Shown here: positions 1-9,627 of the stretch, piece after piece
Numbering within the stretch: the first letter of the stretch is position 1
How the letters are laid out: every line of letters starts with the position of its first letter
Source of the DNA: Mycetohabitans endofungorum
GTDB lineage: Bacteria; Pseudomonadota; Gammaproteobacteria; Burkholderiales; Burkholderiaceae
Length of the DNA stretch: 64,000 bases
Direction: 5' to 3'
Assembly (NCBI RefSeq): GCF_002927045.1
Contig: NZ_PRDW01000003.1
Coordinates: 62,001 to 126,000 of the forward strand
Translations under genes and position numbers: made by a program
The notes under the pieces: generated by a model
What the model was told of the DNA's origin: nothing
Databases searched by the model: none
The model's input: the letters and a program-made list of their open reading frames with translations, nothing else

Positions 1-1082
1 AACAGGTACGCGGTGCCAGCCAGCACCAAAGCGCCCCAGGCGAGATCGCCAAGCCGTGAGGGCTCGCGGTGCGGCCTCACCGCGGGCCCGACCAGCGGCA
101 GCTTGCGCCAACGCAGCGGCAAGCGGGCCATGCGCGCGAACAGCCATCCGGCCGGCACCAGCAACTGGTGAATCAACCGGGTGCGGCGCACCAGGTCGAG
201 CAGCCACGATTGGGGCGCGCTCGCCGACGCGGTGTTCTCCATGCGGAACTTGTCCGCCCACGCGACCAGCGGCCGGAACAGCAACTGGTCGTAGGCGAAA
301 ATCACAAGCGTCATCGTCAAGATCACCCAACCAATCGCCGGCAGGTTGCGCTCGGTGATCGCCTGCGCCAAGTACGCACCCACGCCGGGCAGCGTAATCG
401 TGTTGTTGCCAACGGTAATCGCCTCGGACGCGACGACGAAGAACCAGCCGCCGGACATTGACATCATCATGTTCCAGATCAGGCCCGGCATCGAGAATGG
501 CACCTCGAGCTTCCAAAAGCGCTGCCAGCCCGTCAGGTGAAAGCCGCGCGACACTTCGTCCAGGTCGCGCGGCACCGTGCGCAGCGACTGGTAGAAGCTG
601 AACGTCATGTTCCAGGCCTGGCTGGTGAAGATCGCGAAGATCGCTGCACACTCCGCCCCGGCAACCCGCGTCGGGAACAGCGCAATGAAGAAGGTGACCG
701 TAAACGAGATATAGCCGAGCACCGGCACCGATTGGAGGATATCCAGCATCGGCACCAGCACTTTCTCCGCCCGCCGGCTTTTTGCGGCAAGCGTGCCGTA
801 GGCGAGCGTGAACACGAACGCGGCGAGCATCGCGGCGAGCATCCGCAACGTGGTGCGCAGCGCATATTCCGGCAAATAAATCGGGCTTAGCGAGATCGCC
901 TGAGCCTTCAGCGTCGAGATCGGCGCCATTGTCTGCTCGAAGCCGATCGCGGCCATCGCGATCAGGCCGATGATCAGCGGAAAGGCCACGAAATCCCACC
1001 GATTGGGCAACAAGCGCCACGCGGACGCCGCGGCGTCGCGCTTCGGATCGAAACGAAAACCGAAATTGAAACCGAAATCCAT
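1..1082 (-). CDS. ABC transporter permease, NitT/TauT-like, N-terminal part (runs off window)
   Basis: The reading frame starts at an ATG at 1082, with GGGGAG nine bases upstream, and stays open to the window edge, so the 3' part is missing. The first ~55 residues are a cytoplasmic leader and a membrane segment (FPLIIGLIAMAAIGF). A typical binding-protein-dependent permease domain follows: several hydrophobic segments and an EAA-like loop around 'EVSRGFHLTGWQRFWKLEVPF'-type sequence. Proteins of this kind are inner-membrane permeases of nitrate/sulfonate/bicarbonate-type importers. Long versions carry two fused permease domains, which the open C-terminal end would allow. The substrate cannot be told. 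Family assignment is from the EAA loop and hydrophobic pattern only. Confidence 0.75.
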   Translation of the reverse strand, partial: MDFGFNFGFRFDPKRDAAASAWRLLPNRWDFVAFPLIIGLIAMAAIGFEQTMAPISTLKAQAISLSPIYLPEYALRTTLRMLAAMLAAFVFTLAYGTLAAKSRRAEKVLVPMLDILQSVPVLGYISFTVTFFIALFPTRVAGAECAAIFAIFTSQAWNMTFSFYQSLRTVPRDLDEVSRGFHLTGWQRFWKLEVPFSMPGLIWNMMMSMSGGWFFVVASEAITVGNNTITLPGVGAYLAQAITERNLPAIGWVILTMTLVIFAYDQLLFRPLVAWADKFRMENTASASAPQSWLLDLVRRTRLIHQLLVPAGWLFARMARLPLRWRKLPLVGPAVRPHREPSRLGDLAWGALVLAGTAYL

Positions 1083-1372
1083 CAGACAAACTCCCCGGCG
1101 CTCTCGGCATGCGGATGGAACGCGCCGCCGCGCCACAGCACGATGGCAAACGCCGCCCATTTCAAGACCGCCCCGACACTACACCAAGCACCATGACCGT
1201 TACAACCTTTTAACATATTTGACTCGTTCCACCGTGGCGCGAATGCGGCACGCGCGCCACGCAGCCCAGGTGGCCCAGCCGCACCGATTATCTTCCGCGC
1301 CGCACACGCAGTGCGGCGCGGCGGCCGTTAACGGTTATCATGATGGGTCACTGAATGAATGCAGGAGGCCGC

Positions 1373-1639
1373 ATGAAGGGAAATCTCGTCATCATCTGCC
1401 GTGACCAGGACGCCCATGAGTTCGACGCGCTGATGACCGAATACGGTGCCTTCCAGACGAGATTATCGTCGACTGCGTGGTACCTGAAGTTCGACGCGGC
1501 GCCCGACGTAATCCAGGAGGAGATCCTGGCACGGCTGGGCAAGTACACCACGCACTATATCTTTGAGGCCAACAGCGTCACGTACAACACGATCGACAGC
1601 GAAGCTGCCGCGGCATTGAATACCCTGTTCGGTAATTGA
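1373..1639 (+). CDS. Small protein, ferredoxin-like/Cas2-SinR-like size and pattern
   Basis: An 88-residue protein. The start at 1373 is chosen because AGGAGG sits six bases before it; an in-frame ATG at 1355 lacks such a site. It begins MKGNLVIICRDQDAHEFDALM and alternates predicted beta strands and helices, including 'TAWYLKFDAAPDVIQEEILARL', a pattern reminiscent of the beta-alpha-beta fold of SinR/Cas2-like small proteins. No catalytic residue is evident and no CRISPR repeats or cas genes are nearby, so a Cas role is not suggested. It stands alone between the divergent permease and the two-component genes. Function unknown; coding status is well supported by the ribosome site and codon use. 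Confidence 0.65.
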   Translation: MKGNLVIICRDQDAHEFDALMTEYGAFQTRLSSTAWYLKFDAAPDVIQEEILARLGKYTTHYIFEANSVTYNTIDSEAAAALNTLFGN

Positions 1640-1682
1640 CGCGGTTACGCTGTCCCCCGTGTGCGGGGATACACGCCGCGGG

Positions 1683-1964
1683 TCAGACCTGCGCGGCGCC
1701 CGACTGAGCCGGAAACTCCAGTTCGACGCGCAGGCCGCCGCGCTCGCGGTTGCCGATCCGGCATTCGCCGCCCAGCCGGTTCGTGAGCCGCTCGACGATG
1801 GCCAGCCCGAGCCCGCTATGACCGTTGCCGCCGCGCGCCGGGTCCAGACGCACGAAGGGACGGCTTGCATTGACCAGTGCGAACCATGCAAAGTGCGCGA
1901 GCAGTAGCACGCCAACCACCAGCAATGCCAACCGTCCGAACAGCGAATCAAACGGACGCCGCAT
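1683..1964 (-). pseudogene. Sensor histidine kinase remnant with the whole middle deleted in frame
   Basis: The frame gives 93 residues. Residues 1-35 are the N-terminus of a sensor kinase with one membrane helix (RLALLVVGVLLLAHFAWFAL). From about residue 43 the sequence jumps to the G2 box and end of the ATPase domain (GNGHSGLGLAIVERL, then GGLRVELEFP). The periplasmic sensor, HAMP, phosphoacceptor-His helix, N box and G1 box are absent. A full EnvZ-type kinase is about 440 residues, so some 350 residues are gone with the frame kept. It cannot bind ATP or autophosphorylate. It overlaps the end of the upstream response regulator by 17 bases, the usual arrangement of a co-transcribed pair. Confidence 0.85.
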
Positions 1965-2670
1965 GGCCTTCGCCGTCCGGCACGAATACGTAGCCGCGGC
2001 CGCGCACTGTCTGGATGAAACGCGGCGCGGACGGATCGGTCTCTAACGTGCGCCGCAACCGCCACACCTGCACATCGATCCCGCGGTCGGTGCCGTCGTA
2101 CTCGGGCCCGTGCAGCATCTCAAGCAACCGCTCATGCGTCAGCGTGCGCATCGGATTGTTGACAAAGATCTTCAACAATGCGAACTCGCTACCTGACAAA
2201 GCCACGGGCTTGCCGTCCTGCATCAGCGAGCGGGTCTGGAAATCGAGCGTGAAACGGCCGAAGCCGAACGGCTCGCGCTGCTCCGGCGCGGCCGACGGAA
2301 CGCTGCGGCGACGCCTCAGCACCGCCTGCACGCGGGCCAGCAACTCGCGCGGATTGAACGGCTTGCCGAGATAGTCGTCCGCGCCCAGCTCCAGCCCGAC
2401 GATACGGTCGACGTCGTCCGCACGCGCGGTCAGCATGATCACCGGGATGTCATCGCCCGCGGCGCGCAATTGCCGCAGCGCCGTCAAGCCGTCCACGCCA
2501 GGCATCATCAGGTCGAGCACGATCAAGTCGGGCCGTTCCCGCTCGAGCCGTCGCTCCAGTGACGCAGCACCGTGCAGTACCGACACTTCAATGCCTTGCC
2601 GGGTCAGATAGTCGCGCAACAGGTCGCGCAACTCCTGATCGTTGTCGATTACGAGGATTTGAGTAGCCAT
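1948..2670 (-). CDS. OmpR-family two-component response regulator
   Basis: 240 residues, full length. The N-terminal receiver has the acidic pocket at D9/D11, phosphoacceptor D53 in DLIVLDLMMPG, T82 and K104 (GKPFNP). The C-terminal half is a winged-helix DNA-binding domain ending RFIQTVRGRGYVFVPDGE. Such proteins are phosphorylated by a cognate kinase and control promoters, often for osmotic or envelope genes. Here the partner kinase gene, overlapping its 3' end, is reduced to its two ends. The regulator must therefore be driven by another kinase or small phosphodonors, act unphosphorylated, or be on the way to loss. All receiver residues look intact. The exact target genes cannot be read from the sequence. 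Confidence 0.9.
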   Translation of the reverse strand: MATQILVIDNDQELRDLLRDYLTRQGIEVSVLHGAASLERRLERERPDLIVLDLMMPGVDGLTALRQLRAAGDDIPVIMLTARADDVDRIVGLELGADDYLGKPFNPRELLARVQAVLRRRRSVPSAAPEQREPFGFGRFTLDFQTRSLMQDGKPVALSGSEFALLKIFVNNPMRTLTHERLLEMLHGPEYDGTDRGIDVQVWRLRRTLETDPSAPRFIQTVRGRGYVFVPDGEGHAASV

Positions 2671-3063
2671 GGACGGCAGTTTACCGTTACCGCCGGCCCG
2701 GGCCGCCGCTGCAATACGTACTCGTCGTTACCGGTTGTTACTGCGTCAGCTGGACGTAATCGCGTGTAACAAACGCTGCGCTGCGGGTAACACGACCCGG
2801 TCCAGACGCCGTCGCCGGCTGCCACTGAGGCGCAGCCCGAGTAATCGCCCCTGCCCGGCCGGCGCTGCGCCGGCCAGGCCCGCCCCGCTGTCTGGCGGTC
2901 CTCGTGCGCCATTGAGTTAGAATACCGCCCTTCGCGTACCGGGCATCACGCAGACATCCTGCGTAACCGGCATCGCGTTGCGCGCATTGTTGGCCGCCTA
3001 ACATGGGCGGGTGTCCCAAAGTGCGCCGGATATTCGACCCATCATTAGACTACTGACTTCACC
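2671..3063. other. Intergenic region upstream of hisQ-like gene, no gene seen
   Basis: This stretch lies between the divergent regulator and the importer genes. I looked for a periplasmic binding protein gene, which often precedes permeases of this type, and found no signal peptide or binding-protein sequence in any frame. A possible -10 box TAGAAT lies at 2918-2923 on the plus strand, without a convincing -35 box. Confidence 0.4.
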
Positions 3064-3753
3064 ATGTTCCTGCAAGGGTATGGCCCGGTCATCGCAGCGG
3101 GCACGTGGCAAACCATCAAGTTGTCGCTGCTATCGCTCGCGGTCGCCTTCGTGATCGGGCTGCTCGGCGCCGCGGCCAAGCTCTCGCGCAACCGCGTGCC
3201 GCGCGTGGTCGGCACGGTTTATACCACGCTGATCCGCGGCGTGCCCGACCTGGTGCTGATGCTGCTGGTGTTCTTCAGCATGCAGATCTGGCTGAATCAC
3301 CTGACCGACCTGATGCAGATCGACCAGATCGACATCAACCCATTCACCGCCGGCGTACTCACGCTGGGTTTCATCTACGGCGCATACTTCACCGAGACAT
3401 TCCGCGGCGCATTCCTGTCGGTGCCGCGCGGCCAGATGGAGGCGGCGGCGGCGTACGGCATGACAGGCTGGCAGGCGTTTTCGCGGGTCATGTTCCCGCA
3501 GATGATGCGCTTTGCGTTACCCGGCATCGGCAATAACTGGCAGGTGCTCGTCAAGTCGACCGCGCTGGTATCGATCATCGGCCTTGCCGACGTGGTCAAG
3601 GCGTCGCAGGACGCCGGCAAGGGCACGATGCGCTTTTTCTTTTTCACAATCGTCGCCGGCGCGATCTACTTGGCGATCACGACGCTTTCCAATGTCGTGT
3701 TGCTGTACCTGGAGCGCCGCTATTCAACCGGCGTTCGCCGTGCGGATCTTTGA
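3064..3753 (+). CDS. hisQ: Histidine/lysine/arginine/ornithine-type ABC transporter permease, HisQ-like
   Basis: 229 residues, normal length for HisQ. It has the polar-amino-acid permease architecture: about five membrane helices and the EAA loop AAAAYGMTGWQAFSRVMFPQ, which couples to the ATPase. 'LIRGVPDLVLMLLVFF' is typical of the HisQ/ArtQ family. It acts in the inner membrane as a heterodimer with the HisM-like protein encoded 15 bases downstream, energised by the ATPase after that. The periplasmic binding protein that supplies substrate is not encoded in this window. The exact amino acid (His, Arg, Lys, ornithine or octopine-like) cannot be fixed from sequence alone. Confidence 0.9.
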   Translation: MFLQGYGPVIAAGTWQTIKLSLLSLAVAFVIGLLGAAAKLSRNRVPRVVGTVYTTLIRGVPDLVLMLLVFFSMQIWLNHLTDLMQIDQIDINPFTAGVLTLGFIYGAYFTETFRGAFLSVPRGQMEAAAAYGMTGWQAFSRVMFPQMMRFALPGIGNNWQVLVKSTALVSIIGLADVVKASQDAGKGTMRFFFFTIVAGAIYLAITTLSNVVLLYLERRYSTGVRRADL

Positions 3754-3768
3754 TACCCGGGCGCGACA

Positions 3769-4482
3769 ATGATCGAACTGCTGCATACCTACTGGAAAGC
3801 CTATCTGTTCACCGATGGCTACAACATCACCGGCGTGGCCATCACATTGTGGCTGCTGGTCGTGTCGATTGGCATCGGTTTCTGCCTGTCGATTCCGCTT
3901 GCGGTCGCGCGCGTATCTCGACACAGATGGATCAGCGTCCCGGTCTGGCTGTATACCTACGTATTCCGCGGCACTCCGCTCTACGTGCAGTTGCTGCTGT
4001 GCTACACCGGTATCTACAGCCTGGAGCTTGTGCGTTCGCACGACTTTCTCAATGCGTTCTTCCGGCAGGGAATGTACTGCGCCCTGCTGGCGTTCACGCT
4101 GAACACTTGTGCCTACACCACCGAGATTTTCGCCGGCGCGATCCGCGCGACGCCGTACGGTGAGATGGAGGCCGCGCGCGCGTACGGCATGTCCGGCTTC
4201 GCGCTCTACCGGCGCGTGATCCTGCCCTCGGCGCTGCGCCGGGCGCTGCCGTACTACAGCAACGAAGTGATCCTGATGCTGCACGCCACCACAGTCGCCT
4301 TCACCGCGACGGTGCCGGACATCTTGAAGATTGCACGCGACGTCAACTCGGCCACGTATCAATCGTTCGAGGCGTTCGGCATTGCCGCGCTGCTCTATTT
4401 GGGCATTTCGTTCACGCTGGTGGGTCTGTTCCGGCGCGCCGAGCAGCGCTGGCTGGCCTACCTGCGACCGCAAGGTCAATAA
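3769..4482 (+). CDS. hisM: Amino acid ABC transporter permease, HisM-like
   Basis: 237 residues, full length. Second permease of the importer. It shows the family opening 'YNITGVAITLWLLVVSIGIG', the motif YVFRGTPLYVQLLL typical of HisM/GlnP permeases, and the EAA loop EAARAYGMSGFALYRRVILP. Five membrane helices are apparent. It lies 15 bases after hisQ and 28 bases before the ATPase gene, so the three genes form one operon. Function: inner-membrane half of the translocation channel for a basic amino acid. Confidence 0.92.
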   Translation: MIELLHTYWKAYLFTDGYNITGVAITLWLLVVSIGIGFCLSIPLAVARVSRHRWISVPVWLYTYVFRGTPLYVQLLLCYTGIYSLELVRSHDFLNAFFRQGMYCALLAFTLNTCAYTTEIFAGAIRATPYGEMEAARAYGMSGFALYRRVILPSALRRALPYYSNEVILMLHATTVAFTATVPDILKIARDVNSATYQSFEAFGIAALLYLGISFTLVGLFRRAEQRWLAYLRPQGQ

Positions 4483-4510
4483 GTTCAATCCGTGAAAGGC
4501 TCAACACGCG

Positions 4511-5290
4511 ATGAATTCGCCCATTTCTAAGTTGTTCGTTGATGATCTGCACAAGCGCTATGGCAGCCAGGAGGTACTCAAGGGCATCTCGCTCGAGGCC
4601 AAGGCCGGCGATGTGATCAGCATCATCGGTTCGTCGGGCTCCGGCAAGAGCACGTTCCTGCGATGCGTGAACTTTCTGGAGCAGCCCAATGCGGGCCGGA
4701 TCTATGTGGACGGCGTCGAGGTCAAGACCGCGCCGGATCGCGACGGCAACCTGAAAGTCGTCGACGCCAGGCAGTTGCAGCGCGTGCGCACCCAACTGGC
4801 GATGGTATTCCAGCACTTCAACCTGTGGTCACACATGACGGTACTGGAAAACCTCACCGAGGCACCCGTGCACGTGCTGGGCCTGTCGCGCGCGCAGGCG
4901 CAGGAGCGGGCGCGCGAGTACCTGGACAAGGTTGGGCTCGGCGCATCGGTCGAGAAGAAATACCCGTCGCACCTGTCCGGTGGGCAGCAGCAGCGAGTGG
5001 CCATCGCCCGCGCGCTGGCAATGCACCCGGATGTGATGCTGTTTGACGAGCCGACCTCGGCGTTGGATCCTGAGTTGGTCGGCGAAGTGCTGAAGGTGAT
5101 GCAGACGCTGGCCGAAGAAGGCCGCACGATGATCGTCGTAACGCACGAAATGGCGTTTGCGCGCAACGTGTCAAGCCATGTGATGTTCCTGCATCAAGGC
5201 CGCGTCGAGGAACAAGGGCCGCCGGATGAGGTATTCGGCCACACAAAGAGCGAGCGGCTCAAGCAATTCCTGTCTGGCAGCCTGAAGTAG
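4511..5290 (+). CDS. hisP: Amino acid ABC transporter ATP-binding protein, HisP-like
   Basis: 259 residues. The nucleotide-binding domain has Walker A (GSSGSGKST), a Q-loop region ([15 protein letters not shown]), the signature [15 protein letters not shown], Walker B (VMLFDEP) and the switch histidine in VVTHEM, so all ATPase motifs are intact. The insert '[23 protein letters not shown]' is typical of HisP among PAAT ATPases and favours a histidine/basic amino acid importer over GlnQ. It is the last gene of the hisQMP operon. As no binding protein is present, the complex must use one encoded elsewhere. Confidence 0.93.
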   Translation: MNSPISKLFVDDLHKRYGSQEVLKGISLEAKAGDVISIIGSSGSGKSTFLRCVNFLEQPNAGRIYVDGVEVKTAPDRDGNLKVVDARQLQRVRTQLAMVFQHFNLWSHMTVLENLTEAPVHVLGLSRAQAQERAREYLDKVGLGASVEKKYPSHLSGGQQQRVAIARALAMHPDVMLFDEPTSALDPELVGEVLKVMQTLAEEGRTMIVVTHEMAFARNVSSHVMFLHQGRVEEQGPPDEVFGHTKSERLKQFLSGSLK

Positions 5291-5409
5291 CCATCGGTTG
5301 GCCCGTCCCCAGCAACCGGTTTGGTGCCGATCGGTCTGCAAGCGCGGTGACCAACAACGGTCCGCGGTTGGGCCGGCGTCTACGCGGGCATCCAGCACGT
5401 GTTCTGACT

Positions 5410-7329
5410 TTATTGCGTATCGCGCCGCTCCAATGCCGCGCCGTGGCTGAGCCAGTCCAGCACCGCCGCGGCGTCTTCGTCGGCATGCCCGCGCACCGCC
5501 TCGACCACCTGCTGCATGCCCACGTCAGGTAACGCGCGCCGGATCGCGACGCCGACCGCCAAGATGTCGATCACCAGCAGGTGCAGCACGCGCGAGATCA
5601 TCGACAGCTGCGAGTCGCGGATCTCGATAGGATCCGTTTCCAGCGCGACGCTCGCACGCTTGGCCAGCGGCGTGTTGCTCGACGTGATCGCAATGACTTG
5701 CGCGCCAGCCTGCATCGCCACCTCCAGCACGCGCAACCACTCCGGCGCCTTGCCGGACTTGGAGACGGCGACGATCACATCGCCCTTGCCCAGCAACGCG
5801 GCAGACGCGGCCTGCATGTACAGGTCGCCGTATGCAATGGTCGGGATGCCGAAGCGGAAGAACTTGTAGTGCGCATCCTGAACGACGATGTTCGAATTGC
5901 CTAGGCCGTAGAATTCGATGCGCCGCGCGCTGTGCAGCATGTCGATCGCGCGCTCAACGTTGTCGAAGTTCATGTGCTCGCGCAGCTGCAGGATGGCCGA
6001 CACGGTGTTGTCGAGCACCTTCACGCCAAAGTCGGTCGCCGAGTCGCCCAGGTGGACCTGGCTGTGGCTAACCGAGTTCGTGCCAGTCAGGCCGGTGGCC
6101 AGCTTCAGCTTGAAGTCGGACAGTCCCTGGCAGCCAAGCGAGCGGCAGAAGCGGATCACGGTCGGCTGGCTCACATCGGCCTTGCGCGCGATGTCGATGA
6201 TCGGATCGTTGACGATCGAGCGCGGGTGGTTCAACACCAGGTCAGCTACGCGCCGCTCGGCCGGCGTGAGCACGTCGCGCATCTGCCGGATGCGCTCGAA
6301 CACGGCTGATCCACCGCCGGCACGATGCCCGAGTTGCTCGGCCAGGATCGCGGATACGCCGAGGAAGGCCGGATATTGCGCAGTGATCACAAAGGTCGGG
6401 ATGTTCGCCAGGTACGCCTGGAAACGGCCCTTCGCCTCGAACCGTGCACGAAACGGCGAAGTCGAAAACAACTCGCCCAGACGTGGGATGACACCGCCGC
6501 CGATATAAATGCCACCCAGCGCGCCGAGTGTGACTGCGAGATTGCCGGCAAATGTGCCAAGCACTGCGCAGAAGCACTCCACTGCCTCCAGCGCGAGCGG
6601 CTCGGCCGCCTGCGCGCGCCGCACCACGTCGGCCGGCTCGAGTTGCGGGCCAAGCCGCTTCTTGTCGCATGCGGCAAGCGCGCGGTAGATCAGTGCCAGC
6701 CCCGGTCCTGCGCAAATTCTCTCGAACGACACATGCGGCCACTTCTTGCGTGCATAATGCAACACTCGATCCTCGCGCTCGTCCTGCGGCGAGAAGGTGG
6801 CATGCCCGCCCTCACTGCCCAGCGCGATCCAGCGGTCGTTTGCGGGAATCAAGCCTGACACGCCCAAACCCGTGCCCGGCCCGAGCAGCCCGATCACACT
6901 GTTGTGCCGGCGTACGCCGCCGCCAATCTGCGCGCGTTGTGCATCGGACAGGCCCGGCAGCGCCATCGCCAACGCGGTGAAGTCGTTGACCACCAACAGC
7001 GTATCAAAGCCTAATGCGCGACGCGTGGCCTCGATCGAAAAACTCCAGTTGCGGTTGGTCATCTGCACCTGGTCGCCATCGACGGGATTGGCGATCGCAA
7101 TGGCCGCGTGGTTCACGCGACCGATCTTACTGTCCTTCAGGAACTTGCGGATCGCGGCGGCGATGCCCGGATAATCCGCGCAAGGGTATACACGGATATC
7201 GTCAATCTGTCCCGGTCCGAATTCCAGTGCGAAGCGCGCATTGGTGCCGCCTACGTCGGCAAGCAGCCGCGGGCCATCCGGATGTGGACTCTCACGCGCG
7301 AGCACTGCTTTAGGCGCACCAATAGGCAT
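5410..7329 (-). CDS. glk: Bifunctional glucokinase / RpiR-family (HexR-type) transcriptional regulator
   Basis: 639 residues as two joined proteins. Residues ~20-335 are a bacterial glucokinase: phosphate-binding [15 protein letters not shown] and [10 protein letters not shown], making glucose 6-phosphate from glucose and ATP. After a linker comes an RpiR helix-turn-helix domain ([16 protein letters not shown] ... [13 protein letters not shown]) and a SIS sugar-phosphate domain ([23 protein letters not shown]). The start at 7329 is chosen because the frame upstream is a shadow of pgl; it overlaps the pgl stop by 20 bases. The fusion is usual in Burkholderia. The regulator half resembles HexR, which senses 2-keto-3-deoxy-6-phosphogluconate in other bacteria. 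A matching palindrome lies in front of zwf, so the protein probably represses its own operon. Confidence 0.93.
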   Translation of the reverse strand: MPIGAPKAVLARESPHPDGPRLLADVGGTNARFALEFGPGQIDDIRVYPCADYPGIAAAIRKFLKDSKIGRVNHAAIAIANPVDGDQVQMTNRNWSFSIEATRRALGFDTLLVVNDFTALAMALPGLSDAQRAQIGGGVRRHNSVIGLLGPGTGLGVSGLIPANDRWIALGSEGGHATFSPQDEREDRVLHYARKKWPHVSFERICAGPGLALIYRALAACDKKRLGPQLEPADVVRRAQAAEPLALEAVECFCAVLGTFAGNLAVTLGALGGIYIGGGVIPRLGELFSTSPFRARFEAKGRFQAYLANIPTFVITAQYPAFLGVSAILAEQLGHRAGGGSAVFERIRQMRDVLTPAERRVADLVLNHPRSIVNDPIIDIARKADVSQPTVIRFCRSLGCQGLSDFKLKLATGLTGTNSVSHSQVHLGDSATDFGVKVLDNTVSAILQLREHMNFDNVERAIDMLHSARRIEFYGLGNSNIVVQDAHYKFFRFGIPTIAYGDLYMQAASAALLGKGDVIVAVSKSGKAPEWLRVLEVAMQAGAQVIAITSSNTPLAKRASVALETDPIEIRDSQLSMISRVLHLLVIDILAVGVAIRRALPDVGMQQVVEAVRGHADEDAAAVLDWLSHGAALERRDTQ

Positions 7330-7996
7330 CGACGTTGACTCCCGTATCGTTGGCCAGCTTAGAGATGGCGTTGTGTTGTGACTGCTCGATCGCGGCGCGC
7401 AGCACGTCCAGCTTGCGCTGCCCGGAGACCAACAGAAACAGCCGGCCGATTTGCCTGAGTGCCGACAGCGACAAGCTGACCCGCAGATGCGGCGCCTGCC
7501 GCGGCTGGACCAGCACATAACGCTCGCGGGTCCGTGTGGCCAGATCCCACTGTGGCGCGTCGGCGAAGATCGACGCCGTGTGTCCATCCTCGCCCATGCC
7601 GAGCACGGCCACGTCGGGCAGCGCGCGCGAGGCATCCGCGTTCAGTGCCGCGACGTGGGCGGCAGGCGCCTGCTCGACGTCTACCAGCGGCCGGAACACC
7701 GCCTCGCGCGCCGCGTGCTGCAGCAACGTGTCGCGCACGAGTCGCGCATTGCTGTCGGCATGCATCGGCGGGACCCACCGATCGTCGACCAGGGTGACGT
7801 CGATGCGCGTCCAGTCGAGCGCGCGCCGCGACAAAGCCTGCAAGAACGGCCGTGGGCTCGTGCCGCCCGACACCGCGAGCGTGGCACGAGCCGCGCCGAT
7901 ACGCGCGGCCAGCGACGACTGCAACGCATCGCCGACCGCCTGCGACAGCGCGTCCTGCTGGGCGCGCGCATCGTCAAAAGCGTGAAGCTCGATCAC
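7310..7996 (-). CDS. pgl: 6-phosphogluconolactonase
   Basis: 228 residues from the GTG at 7996, which follows GGAGGAG; an upstream in-frame ATG at 8032 has no ribosome site and adds an atypical leader. The protein has the NagB/DevB fold, with [16 protein letters not shown] (phosphate loop) and [17 protein letters not shown]. It hydrolyses 6-phosphoglucono-lactone to 6-phosphogluconate in the cytoplasm, between Zwf and the Entner-Doudoroff dehydratase. It lies between zwf and glk and overlaps the latter, so all three are one transcription unit. Confidence 0.92.
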   Translation of the reverse strand: MIELHAFDDARAQQDALSQAVGDALQSSLAARIGAARATLAVSGGTSPRPFLQALSRRALDWTRIDVTLVDDRWVPPMHADSNARLVRDTLLQHAAREAVFRPLVDVEQAPAAHVAALNADASRALPDVAVLGMGEDGHTASIFADAPQWDLATRTRERYVLVQPRQAPHLRVSLSLSALRQIGRLFLLVSGQRKLDVLRAAIEQSQHNAISKLANDTGVNVDAYWCA

Positions 7997-8078
7997 TTCT
8001 CCTCCGTACTCCCTTCGACCGCCCACCGACATTGCGGGCGGGCCGGTCCCTACTATTCAAACAAGCGTGACGTGCCTG

Positions 8079-9536
8079 CTAATTCTCTTCTTCGAGCCAG
8101 CATGTACCATGCTGGGCGAGCATCGCGCTCGCTGCAGCCGGTCCCCATGTCCCCGCTGCGTACGGCTTGGGCGACGTGCCGGGACGAGCCCATTCGTCCA
8201 AGATCGGCTCGACCCACTTCCACGCCGCCTCCTGCTCGTCCCGATGCACGAACAACGCCAGCCGGCCGTTGATCACGTCCAACAACAGGCGCTGGTAGGC
8301 TTCCATGCGATCTTCCTTGAAGAACTGGTCGAACGCCAGATCCAGGTGCACGCTTTGCAGGTTCATCCCCTCACCGGGCTGCTTGGCCAGGCAATATAAC
8401 CGGATCGATTCGTTGGGCTGCAGCCGGATCACCAGACGATTGGCGCCATTGCGCAGCGCCGTTGGACCGAGCGCCGAGTGCGGGACTGCGCGGAAGTTGA
8501 CGACGATTTCCGCAACGCGATCGGCAAGCCGCTTGCCGGTGCGCAGGAAAAACGGCACGCCGGCCCAGCGCCAGTTCTCGATCTCGGCCTTCAACGCGAC
8601 GAAGGTCTCGGTCGTGCTTGATGCGCTCACGCCATGCTCGGTCACATAGGCCGGCACCGCGGCACCCTTGACCACGCCCGCATGATACTGGCCACGTACC
8701 GCAACGCGACTGATGTCGCGAGGCTCGACAGGCTTGAGCGCGCGCAGCACGCGCAGTTTTTCGTCGCGCACCGCGTCGGCACCCATCGAGTGAGGCGGCT
8801 CCATCGCCACGATCGACAGCAGCTGCAACAGGTGGTTCTGCACCATGTCACGCAACGCGCCGGTATTGTCGTAGAAGTCGCCCCGTCCCTCGACGCCCAA
8901 TTCTTCGGCAATCGTGATTTGGATGCTCTCGACCCACTCGCGGCGCCACAGCGGCTCGAACAGTGCGTTGCCGAAACGCAGCGCGAGCAGGTTCTGAACA
9001 GGTTCCTTGCCCAGGTAGTGATCGATCCGGTAGATCTGGCCTTCCGCGAAGATCTCGCCGACCGCGTCATTGATCGCGTTGGACGACTCCAGGTCGTAGC
9101 CAAGCGGCTTCTCCAGCACGATGCGCGCGCCATCGCTCAAACCCACGGTCGCCAGTGCACGGCAAATCGGCACGAATAGCGACGGCCCGGTAGCCAAGTA
9201 GAACACCCGAATGCCAGGCAGTGGCGAAATCGCATCGCGTAGCAACGCATAGTCCTCCGGCTGTCCGAGATCGATCTGCACGAATAGTATTCGCTCGAGA
9301 AAGCTGTCCCACGAGGCATCGTCGCCGGCCGGCTTCACGTGCTGGCGCACATGCGTGTGCATCCATTGCACGTACGCGTTGCGGTCGCCGATGCCACGCG
9401 CGACCGCAACGATCCTGCCTGCCGCAGGCAGCATGCCGCCGCGGTGCGCCTGGTATAACGCCGGCAGGATCTTGCGCATCGACAGATCGCCGGTGCCGCC
9501 GAAAAGGACGAACGTAAAGCCTGGATCAACTTGCAT
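8079..9536 (-). CDS. zwf: Glucose-6-phosphate 1-dehydrogenase
   Basis: 485 residues from the ATG at 9536 (MQVDPGFTFVLFGGTGDLS). The Rossmann motif GGTGDLSMRKILPALY binds NAD(P)+, and RIDHYLGKEPVQN carries the catalytic lysine and substrate-binding residues. It oxidises glucose 6-phosphate and opens the oxidative pentose phosphate and Entner-Doudoroff routes. It is the first gene of zwf-pgl-glk. The promoter region to its right contains a perfect palindrome of HexR type between the likely -35 and -10 boxes. Full length; no defect seen. Confidence 0.95.
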   Translation of the reverse strand: MQVDPGFTFVLFGGTGDLSMRKILPALYQAHRGGMLPAAGRIVAVARGIGDRNAYVQWMHTHVRQHVKPAGDDASWDSFLERILFVQIDLGQPEDYALLRDAISPLPGIRVFYLATGPSLFVPICRALATVGLSDGARIVLEKPLGYDLESSNAINDAVGEIFAEGQIYRIDHYLGKEPVQNLLALRFGNALFEPLWRREWVESIQITIAEELGVEGRGDFYDNTGALRDMVQNHLLQLLSIVAMEPPHSMGADAVRDEKLRVLRALKPVEPRDISRVAVRGQYHAGVVKGAAVPAYVTEHGVSASSTTETFVALKAEIENWRWAGVPFFLRTGKRLADRVAEIVVNFRAVPHSALGPTALRNGANRLVIRLQPNESIRLYCLAKQPGEGMNLQSVHLDLAFDQFFKEDRMEAYQRLLLDVINGRLALFVHRDEQEAAWKWVEPILDEWARPGTSPKPYAAGTWGPAAASAMLAQHGTCWLEEEN

Positions 9537-9627
9537 TGTGTGTTGACGGTGACGTTGGAAATCTGGCTCGGGTAGGCCGTCGCGCAAGGCGCACAATCAG
9601 CCGTAGCCCAATAAAAATATTTTCGAC

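Noticed and set aside
2671-3063. Binding protein remnant before hisQ
   Set aside because: No frame shows a signal peptide or binding-protein motif, even allowing frameshifts.
5410-7635. A 741-residue frame including 102 residues before the glucokinase start
   Set aside because: The extra N-terminus is antisense-frame shadow of pgl sequence and has no glucokinase homology; the ATG at 7329 fits the family.
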